From positions 1-11,790 of the forward strand of contig JALSIU010000281.1 in NCBI GenBank assembly GCA_026989715.1: a stretch of DNA of 11,790 nt, given 5' to 3'. This DNA is from Methylomonas sp. Lineage in GTDB: Bacteria > Pseudomonadota > Gammaproteobacteria > Methylococcales > Methylomonadaceae. This document shows, piece by piece, positions 7,256 through 11,790 of the stretch (the stretch's first letter is position 1; each line of letters starts with the position of its first letter). The translations under genes and the position numbers were made by a program. The notes beneath the pieces were generated by a model. The model had not been told where the DNA came from and ran no database searches. It was given only the letters and a program-made list of their open reading frames with translations.

Positions 7256-7960
7256 ATGCAAATAATTCCGGTGATAGATATTAAAGATGGACAAGCGGTG
7301 CTTGCAAAACAAGGGGACAGGCAACACTACCAGGCTCTCTCAACACCATTGTGCGCCTCTAGTGATATCAATGCAGTGATTAAGGCTTATTTAAGCATTT
7401 GGCCATTTACACAGTTCTATATTGCTGATTTAAACGCACTAATGGGCACGGGGAATAATAATAGCTTAATTAACCGTACTTTTATACGCTTCCCACAACT
7501 AAATTTTATCATTGATTGCGGTCAACTAAACCACCATTTTCTTCCTATCCGAGCAACGCAACACACAAACATTGTAGGAACTGAATCCATTACTACACGG
7601 TCATTAACAAAGATAAAACAACAAACGGATCGCTTTATTTTATCCTTAGATTTTTTAGGTCAAGACACGCCGATAGGAGAGGCAAATTTATATACCGCCA
7701 CACATTTATGGCCAAAAAACCTCATCATCATGACCTTAGGATTGGTAGGGAGCCAACAAGGCCCTAATTTTTCACAATTACAACACTATTGTGCAAGCTA
7801 CCCCGAACATAATACGATTGCCGCAGGCGGTATTCGAGATAGCAATGACTTAAAAAAACTACAAGCAATTGGCATCCGACAAGCACTGGTTGCCACCGCC
7901 TTGCATACTAAAAAACTGACCCGGCAAGACATACGCAACTTGAGAGATACTTCACAATAA
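7256..7960 (+). CDS. HisA/HisF-related TIM-barrel protein (C1-cofactor-associated)
   Basis: A 234-residue protein of the HisA-like beta/alpha barrel family (COG1411 type), found in archaea and in methylotrophs with the H4MPT pathway. It opens MQIIPVIDIKDGQAV, where Asp8 matches the first catalytic Asp of HisA. Strand motifs follow: FYIADLNAL (54-62), IVGTESI (106-112), LSLDFLG (129-135) with Asp132 at the second catalytic position, IIMTLGLVGSQQGPN (157-171), AAGGIRDSNDL (189-199) and ALVATALH (210-217). The real histidine gene hisA usually neighbours other his genes, and none are here, so a role in methanofuran or methanopterin synthesis is more likely. The exact reaction is unknown. I chose the ATG at 7256; a GTG at 7226 would add 10 unrelated residues. 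No clear ribosome-binding site is seen for either. Confidence 0.8.
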   Translation: MQIIPVIDIKDGQAVLAKQGDRQHYQALSTPLCASSDINAVIKAYLSIWPFTQFYIADLNALMGTGNNNSLINRTFIRFPQLNFIIDCGQLNHHFLPIRATQHTNIVGTESITTRSLTKIKQQTDRFILSLDFLGQDTPIGEANLYTATHLWPKNLIIMTLGLVGSQQGPNFSQLQHYCASYPEHNTIAAGGIRDSNDLKKLQAIGIRQALVATALHTKKLTRQDIRNLRDTSQ

Positions 7961-8027
7961 TCATTGTGGTAGCCTGTACAATCAGAATCAAATATAAAGA
8001 ACTCAATACATTTAATCACTCCCTCAT

Positions 8028-8429
8028 ATGCATAAAATACTCATGACAGAAGAAACGATTAATTTATACGGCATATGCTATACCCCAAATAAAATATGCT
8101 CTGAGCCTGATGAATATTTACGCTTAGAAGCCGTCGAGCAGGGGTTTGCATTAAAACAACTGATTAGCGACACATCTCACCTAGTGCGCTCGACCATTGC
8201 CCGCCTAAAATATGGACATGAACAACTGGCAAATGACCCAAATTGGCGAGTACGAGCAAATGTAGCAAGGTACTGCAAACCTTCATTATTAAAACAGTTC
8301 ATCAATGATGAAAACCATTTTGTGCGCTATATTGTAGTACAGCGCGGCTATCACCTAGAACATTTTACGGCTGATAGCGACGAAGAAATTGCCGACCTTG
8401 CACGCTATCAATTGCGCCATAAACGCTAG
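8028..8429 (+). CDS. Small HEAT/LRV-like repeat protein of unknown function
   Basis: A 133-residue protein whose residues about 47-130 look like three to four degenerate helical repeats of 22-24 residues. The units begin DTSHLVRSTIARL, DPNWRVRANVARY, DENHFVRYIVVQR and DSDEEIADLARYQ. The shared pattern is Asp, then three or four residues, VR, a small helix, and a Leu/Phe-rich second helix. This resembles leucine-rich-repeat-variant or HEAT-like solenoids that bind proteins. The N-terminal ~45 residues contain two Cys (17 and 24), too few for the [4Fe-4S] cluster seen in some LRV proteins. There is no signal peptide. The start at 8028 or Met6 at 8043 cannot be decided, since neither has a good Shine-Dalgarno. 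It may follow the HisA-like gene on one transcript (67-bp gap). Function is not recognised. Confidence 0.65.
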   Translation: MHKILMTEETINLYGICYTPNKICSEPDEYLRLEAVEQGFALKQLISDTSHLVRSTIARLKYGHEQLANDPNWRVRANVARYCKPSLLKQFINDENHFVRYIVVQRGYHLEHFTADSDEEIADLARYQLRHKR

Positions 8430-8438
8430 CAAATCACT

Positions 8439-8470
8439 AAGTCCCTAGGTTTCTCTAAACTTAGGGGCTT
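8439..8470. terminator. Long hairpin between convergent genes, probable transcription terminator
   Basis: The arms AAGTCCCTAGGTTT (8439-8452) and AAACTTAGGGGCTT (8457-8470) pair over 14 positions, two of them G-U wobbles in the plus-strand RNA, with a CTCT loop. It begins 10 bases after the repeat-protein stop and 60 bases from the end of the convergent nucleotidyltransferase gene, so it could serve both. No U-tract follows directly on the plus strand; the nearest T-run is about 17 bases later. It may therefore be an atypical or Rho-assisted terminator. Confidence 0.5.
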
Positions 8471-8529
8471 GGCATAAACGGCAACTCTTTTTTCCTTGCA
8501 ACACTGAAAAACTACAGCGGTTATTAGCC

Positions 8530-9309
8530 CTAGTTTTCACTCAAAACCATATGAAACAACGCGTTTAATTGACTCATATCCCTTTCTCGGTCTGACTTAT
8601 CCGACTTAATTGTCTCTAGCCGAGCCAGCTCTGACTCTATATACCTATTGAGCACCGGAATAGCTGGGGCTAGCATTTTTTCCTCACTCACTTTTTTCTT
8701 TTCCAATAATTTATGGACTGTATCTAATAACTCGTTATCTTTAACTAACTCTAGTACTCTATCAAATTCAATTGGGGCAGCACTGCCATATTTTTCCAGC
8801 CACCGAACCGCAAACAGCGGCCTAAGAACATAGAAATATTTTTTCAACGGCACCATTTCGTCTCTAAGATAACCACGATAATTAGTTTTTGCCATGCTTC
8901 GATAGTGATAAATTCCTTTTTCAACCGAATAGATACTCGGCAATATTTTTCTGGATTCTTCTCTAAAATTTCCAGAATTAATATAGATTATTGGCGATTT
9001 AATCCATTCAACAAAAGCCGGATTAGACTTCCAATATAACCTTAATGCCTTTCTTACATCCCAACCATTTAGGTCTATTTCATCAACTATAGGATATTCA
9101 ATGACATCCCTTTTTTCTTCTAGGTCTACAGCCAAGTACCAATCTTTATTTCTCGCATAGATAAACCTTACATCGTAATCACTGTTAGGCGATGCAAAAC
9201 CCCAAGCTCTACTGCCTGATTCTATCGCCATAAGAATACGTACACCTTCTTTTACTTCGGTACGTTTAAGGCGTTTTAAAATGTCTATTTTAATGGCATC
9301 ATCTATCAT
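8530..9309 (-). CDS. Orphan nucleotidyltransferase of the RlaP / COG3541 type
   Basis: A 259-residue DNA polymerase beta-like nucleotidyltransferase. The catalytic motif is clear: ESGSRAWGFASPNSDYDVRF, a GSX10DXD arrangement with Gly32-Ser33 and metal-binding Asp44 and Asp46; Asp79 in DEIDL may be the third carboxylate. The rest is mostly helical, with KSNPAFVEWIKSPIIY (94-109) and YRGYLRDEMVPLKKYFYVLRP (about 144-164) resembling the RlaP family, named after an RNA-repair context. No ligase, Hen1-like or other RNA-repair gene is beside it, so the substrate is unknown. Composition is AT-rich (for example 15 G+C in 8941-9000 against 31 in 3481-3540 of acnB) and Lys/Ile-rich, which suggests horizontal origin. 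A GGGGA motif lies just upstream of the ATG. The 110-bp gap to kdsB shows no clear promoter or terminator. Confidence 0.8.
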   Translation of the reverse strand: MIDDAIKIDILKRLKRTEVKEGVRILMAIESGSRAWGFASPNSDYDVRFIYARNKDWYLAVDLEEKRDVIEYPIVDEIDLNGWDVRKALRLYWKSNPAFVEWIKSPIIYINSGNFREESRKILPSIYSVEKGIYHYRSMAKTNYRGYLRDEMVPLKKYFYVLRPLFAVRWLEKYGSAAPIEFDRVLELVKDNELLDTVHKLLEKKKVSEEKMLAPAIPVLNRYIESELARLETIKSDKSDRERDMSQLNALFHMVLSEN

Positions 9310-9419
9310 GAATTCCCCAAGGGCTTATCAAATTACCACGCCCGGTCATTGTATTAATTTACCGATACAGACAGTACACAACACGGCGTAATTTTTTTCT
9401 TGTTGCCTTTATATTTTTT

Positions 9420-10181
9420 TTAAGAAAATTTGCGCACCACTCTTTGTAAATCTTCTTCGGTATCCACACCCGCCTCCGGTGCGACAGGGACTTTAGCCAC
9501 TAATATTTTCTCACCTTCCCAAAGAATTCTGAGTTGTTCTAAGATTTCTACCCCTTCGAGTACCGACATATCCCACTGTATATAGCGACGCAAAAAACTG
9601 ACTCTATACGCATACAAACCAATATGGCGCAAATAAACATCTGTTTTTGCCGACTGTACCGCCACTTGTTGAAATGCGTCCCTATCCCATGGAATAGCGG
9701 CTCGACTAAAATATAAGGCATAATGATGCTTATCCAAGACAACCTTGACGGCATTAGTATTAAATATTTCATCGGTGTCCGTTATTTTTGCCGCCAAAGT
9801 CGCTATTCCTGCCACTGACTGCTCTGCTAAAGCACTCGCTGCCAAAGCGATATATTTAGGGGGAATTAATGGCTCATCACCTTGCAAATTAACGATAATA
9901 TCATCACTTTTCCAAGCATACAGTTCGGTGACTTCCGCCAGCCTTTCCGTACCACTATGATGCGCAGCACTTGTCATCACCGCATCAAAGCCATAATTTT
10001 TAACTACATTCAAAATTCTGGCATCATCTGTTGCAACAACAATTTCAACCGCGCCGGCCTCTTTTGCGCGATCACACACATGCAATACCATCGGTTTACC
10101 TGCAATATCAACTAATGGCTTACCAGGCAACCGAGATGAATCATACCGAGCAGGAATAACAACTTTAAAAGCCTTTTGCAT
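9420..10181 (-). CDS. kdsB: 3-deoxy-manno-octulosonate cytidylyltransferase KdsB
   Basis: Activates Kdo with CTP to CMP-Kdo for lipopolysaccharide inner-core synthesis; cytosolic. The 253 residues are normal for the family. Visible motifs are the nucleotide-binding VIPARYDSSRLPGKPLVDI (8-26), VATDDARI (49-56), VNLQGDEPLIPP (97-108), an AIPWDRD stretch (162-168), the Kdo-site HIGLYAYRVSFLRRY (186-200) and LEGVEILEQLRILWEG (208-223). Its ATG overlaps the stop of the upstream Trm112 gene by one base (TAATG), indicating coupled translation. The Trm112-kdsB order is the same as ycaR-kdsB in enterobacteria. No lpxK is present upstream; rpoH lies there instead. Confidence 0.97.
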   Translation of the reverse strand: MQKAFKVVIPARYDSSRLPGKPLVDIAGKPMVLHVCDRAKEAGAVEIVVATDDARILNVVKNYGFDAVMTSAAHHSGTERLAEVTELYAWKSDDIIVNLQGDEPLIPPKYIALAASALAEQSVAGIATLAAKITDTDEIFNTNAVKVVLDKHHYALYFSRAAIPWDRDAFQQVAVQSAKTDVYLRHIGLYAYRVSFLRRYIQWDMSVLEGVEILEQLRILWEGEKILVAKVPVAPEAGVDTEEDLQRVVRKFS

Positions 10182-10366
10182 TATAACTTATCAAATTCTT
10201 CTAATGTTAATTTACGCGCCTCATCTTCCAGCATCACCGGAATATCATCTCTGATAGGGAAAGCCAATCGATCTGCTTTGCAAATAAGCTCTTGCGCTGT
10301 TTTATCGTAAACTAAAGGGCTTTTACATAGCGGGCATGCCAAAATTTCTAATAATTTATTATCCAT
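10181..10366 (-). CDS. ycaR: Trm112 family small zinc-ribbon-like protein (YcaR type)
   Basis: A 61-residue protein matching the short bacterial Trm112/YcaR family in length and pattern. It shows LEILACPLCKSPL with Cys11 and Cys14, ELIC with Cys29, then the diagnostic AFPIRDDIPVMLEDEAR (35-51). The family is small and often partly lacks the fourth metal ligand, as here. Eukaryotic and archaeal Trm112 activates methyltransferases; the role of the bacterial form beside kdsB is not established. It is the first gene of a two-gene unit with kdsB, divergent from rpoH across a 146-bp region. The ribosome-binding site is weak (ACGG about 4 nt before the ATG). Confidence 0.92.
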   Translation of the reverse strand: MDNKLLEILACPLCKSPLVYDKTAQELICKADRLAFPIRDDIPVMLEDEARKLTLEEFDKL

Positions 10367-10453
10367 TACCGTGTCATATTTAAGTTATCAAAGCACCATT
10401 TTACCCTATATTGACGCTATTTCTTGAATGACTTCGCAAATAATTCATTTTTA

Positions 10454-10480
10454 TTAGCACTCTCATTCATTGAGTGCTAA
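10454..10480. promoter_or_regulatory. CIRCE element (HrcA operator) upstream of rpoH
   Basis: A perfect match to the CIRCE consensus: TTAGCACTC (10454-10462), a 9-base spacer, and GAGTGCTAA (10472-10480), with all nine arm bases complementary. CIRCE is the binding site of the heat-shock repressor HrcA and usually precedes groESL or dnaK operons. Here it ends 32 bases before the rpoH start, so HrcA is expected to repress sigma-32 synthesis. It sits between divergent promoters, but its position favours rpoH over ycaR-kdsB. Confidence 0.93.
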
Positions 10481-10483
10481 AAT
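10454..10483 (+). promoter_or_regulatory. Candidate rpoH promoter embedded in the CIRCE element
   Basis: The right CIRCE arm runs into TGCTAAAAT, an extended -10 (TG-N-TAAAAT, hexamer 10478-10483). A weak -35-like TTAGCA lies in the left arm at 18 bp spacing (10454-10459). Transcription would start near 10490, leaving a leader of about 23 bases that contains GGAG at 10503-10506. HrcA bound to CIRCE would then cover the whole promoter. Further promoters upstream are possible: CTTGAATG near 10423-10430 resembles a sigma-32 -35, but no matching -10 was found. Confidence 0.45.
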
Positions 10484-10512
10484 CGCAGTCTGTTCAATTA
10501 TTGGAGTTTTAC

Positions 10513-11370
10513 ATGTCTAATTCATTAGCGTTGCCTATTACATTAACTGCTGAGAATTTTGATTCTTACCTTAATATTGTTGGTCAAACTAATAAATTAA
10601 ATGCAGAAGAAGAACGCAACCTAGCGAGACGCTATCGAGATCAGGAAGACCTTGATGCTGCAAAACAACTGGTTATGGCAAATTTGCGCTTTGTTGCTCA
10701 TGTCGCACGCGGCTATAGCGGCTATGGCCTACCAATGAATGATATTGTCCAAGAAGGCAATATAGGACTGATGAAAGCCGTGAAACGCTTTAATCCTGAC
10801 CTCAATATTCGCTTGGTCTCTTTTGCTGTGCACTGGATTCGGGCAGAAATCCACGAATATGTCATTAAAAACTGGCGTATCGTCAAAATTGCCACCACAA
10901 AATCTCAGCGCAAGATATTTTTTAACCTAAGAAAATCCAAGAAGAATATTGGCTGGCTATCGAAAGATGAAGCGGAAGCGATTGCAGAAAACCTAAATGT
11001 AGACCTTAAAACAGTCTACGAAATGGAAACCCGCTTAGATGGTAAAGACATGGCTTTTGACCTGCCTGAAGCAGATTCAAATGAAGAAGCCTTTAGTGCG
11101 CCGGTCTCTTATTTAGAGCAGCATAATGCCGACCCGGCTTTAATGCTTGAGAATGCAGATTGGAAAGAGCATAAAGAAAATCTGCTCAGCTCAGCAATGC
11201 AAGATTTAGATGAGCGTAGCCAAGATATTTTGACCAGTCGTTGGCTGAATGAAAAAAAACTCACTTTGCATGAGTTAGCAGAGCGTTATAACGTATCTGC
11301 CGAACGCATTAGGCAATTAGAAAAAAATGCCATGAAAAAGCTAAAGGGTGCTGTGAGTATTGCCGCTTAA
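10513..11370 (+). CDS. rpoH: RNA polymerase sigma-32 factor RpoH (heat shock)
   Basis: Directs RNA polymerase to heat-shock promoters for chaperones and proteases. It has 285 residues against 284 in E. coli. Regions in order: 1.2-2.1 LNAEEERNLARRYRDQ, region 2 with LVMANLRFVAHVARGY, YGLPMNDIVQEGNIGLMKAV and the melting/-10 helix VSFAVHWIRAEIHEYVIKNW, then the family-specific RpoH box QRKIFFNLRKSKK, region 3, and region 4 with LTLHELAERYNVSAERIRQLE (helix-turn-helix). I chose the ATG at 10513 because GGAG lies 6 nt upstream and the N-terminus MSNSLALP is typical. A GTG at 10474 in the same frame falls inside the CIRCE arm and is rejected. CIRCE indicates HrcA control of transcription. A leader-encoded RNA thermometer is not obvious. 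Confidence 0.97.
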   Translation: MSNSLALPITLTAENFDSYLNIVGQTNKLNAEEERNLARRYRDQEDLDAAKQLVMANLRFVAHVARGYSGYGLPMNDIVQEGNIGLMKAVKRFNPDLNIRLVSFAVHWIRAEIHEYVIKNWRIVKIATTKSQRKIFFNLRKSKKNIGWLSKDEAEAIAENLNVDLKTVYEMETRLDGKDMAFDLPEADSNEEAFSAPVSYLEQHNADPALMLENADWKEHKENLLSSAMQDLDERSQDILTSRWLNEKKLTLHELAERYNVSAERIRQLEKNAMKKLKGAVSIAA

Positions 11371-11391
11371 AAATACTTGAAATTTGTCGGC

Positions 11392-11440
11392 ACAGTCGCA
11401 TTAGAAACAAGTGCGATCAAACTACTTCTGATGTGACTGT
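11392..11440. terminator. Inverted repeat downstream of rpoH, possible weak terminator
   Basis: ACAGTCGCAT (11392-11401) can pair with ATGTGACTGT (11431-11440) over 10 positions including one G-U, with a 29-base loop. Part of the left arm, TCGCA (11396-11400), can pair instead with TGCGA (11412-11416). No U-tract follows on either strand, so terminator function is uncertain. The repeat lies between the convergent rpoH and TauE/SafE genes, where termination is expected. Confidence 0.25.
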
Positions 11441-11474
11441 TGCTAGCACAAAACCGCGCCCCCAAAAGGCTCAA

Positions 11475-11790
11475 CTAGCTTACACGCTGACTTAAAGATT
11501 GAAAATCATAGCCTGATTGGGTCTTTATCAACCCTTTATTCAACATCATAGCCCCCATTACAATCAAAATAATGCCGGAGGCTTGTAAAAATCGGCGTGT
11601 CATCTTATCGGAAAGCAAGTGCGTGACCATGCCAAAACCAATTAATGCCGGTAAAGTACCTAAGCCAAATAATGCCAAGAACTTTGCGCCCTCCCAAGGG
11701 TCTGCATTTCCTGCCGCCATAATATACATCGCTTGCAATGGCCCGCACCCTAAAAGAAAACCCGAAAAAAAACCAATAAAAAATGGGCTA
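11475..11790 (-). CDS. TauE/SafE-type membrane protein, C-terminal part (5' end outside window)
   Basis: The last 104 codons of an inner-membrane protein; the reading frame is open to the window edge, so the start lies beyond 11790. The segment begins SPFFIGFFSGFLLGCGPLQA and continues with three hydrophobic stretches that look membrane-spanning (about residues 3-24, 35-58 and 69-90 of the visible part). The GCGPLQAMYIMAAG and LFGLGTLPALIGFG motifs are typical of the 'sulfite exporter TauE/SafE' family with UreH-like domains, often linked to metal handling or cytochrome oxidase assembly. The true substrate cannot be told. Met at 11738 is an internal residue, not the start. The gene is convergent with rpoH across 104 bp. 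Confidence 0.85.
   Translation of the reverse strand, partial: SPFFIGFFSGFLLGCGPLQAMYIMAAGNADPWEGAKFLALFGLGTLPALIGFGMVTHLLSDKMTRRFLQASGIILIVMGAMMLNKGLIKTQSGYDFQSLSQRVS

Noticed and set aside
7953..7968. Short inverted repeat (CACAAT/ATTGTG) at the end of the HisA-like gene
   Set aside because: The stem has only 6 AT-rich pairs with no T-run, too weak to call a terminator.
9310..9419. Promoter or terminator between kdsB and the RlaP-type gene
   Set aside because: The 110-bp gap is AT-rich, but no convincing -35/-10 pair or stable hairpin followed by a T-run was found.
10474..10512. GTG start at 10474 for RpoH
   Set aside because: It lies inside the CIRCE arm and overlaps the -10. The ATG at 10513 has a proper GGAG and gives the normal sigma-32 N-terminus.
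10490..10560. RNA thermometer in the rpoH leader
   Set aside because: Only very short AT pairings around the ribosome-binding site are visible (for example AATTA with TAATT). There is no ROSE-like or four-U element, so I cannot support it without folding.
1..11790. CRISPR arrays, tRNA or rRNA genes, insertion sequences, prophage genes
   Set aside because: No regularly spaced repeats, tRNA-like cloverleaf, rRNA core sequence, transposase frame or phage protein was seen on either strand.

Overview
The window looks like chromosomal DNA of a methylotrophic or methanotrophic gammaproteobacterium of moderate G+C. The methylotroph call rests on three adjacent genes (5184-7960) resembling enzymes of methanofuran/methylofuran and tetrahydromethanopterin-linked C1 metabolism: an MfnF-like ASKHA protein, an MfnD-like ATP-grasp ligase and a HisA-related TIM barrel. 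The proteobacterial call rests on kdsB with its Trm112 partner, acnB and a sigma-32 gene with an RpoH box. No sequence search was possible, so the genus is open; Methylococcales-like is my best guess.

Layout. Positions 1-5051 form a minus-strand run read from right to left: acnB (aconitase B), an MNT/HEPN nucleotidyltransferase-RNase pair of the MntA-HepT type, proA (glutamyl phosphate reductase) and the first 143 codons of nadD, whose 3' end lies outside the window. Spacings are 34 bp, a 4-bp overlap, 7 bp and 0 bp, so the toxin-antitoxin-like pair sits inside what looks like one transcription unit. The acnB promoter region (5052-5183) contains a 12-bp perfect palindrome.

Positions 5184-7960 carry the C1-cofactor cluster. 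The MfnF-like and MfnD-like genes overlap by 11 bp on the minus strand. The HisA-like gene runs the other way, with its start codon one base from the MfnD-like start. Positions 8028-9309 are accessory: a small protein of HEAT/LRV-like repeats, a long hairpin between convergent genes, and an AT-rich orphan nucleotidyltransferase of the RlaP/COG3541 type.

Positions 9420-10366 hold kdsB and its Trm112/YcaR partner (LPS Kdo activation), transcribed away from rpoH (10513-11370). The shared 146-bp intergenic region holds a perfect CIRCE element (TTAGCACTC-N9-GAGTGCTAA) just upstream of rpoH. This implies that the HrcA repressor controls sigma-32, layering two heat-shock circuits. The window ends with the C-terminal part of a TauE/SafE-type membrane protein on the minus strand.

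No rRNA, tRNA, CRISPR array, insertion sequence or obvious phage gene was seen. The most interesting items are the CIRCE-rpoH arrangement, the MNT-HEPN pair within a housekeeping operon, and the near-zero-gap divergent C1-cofactor genes.
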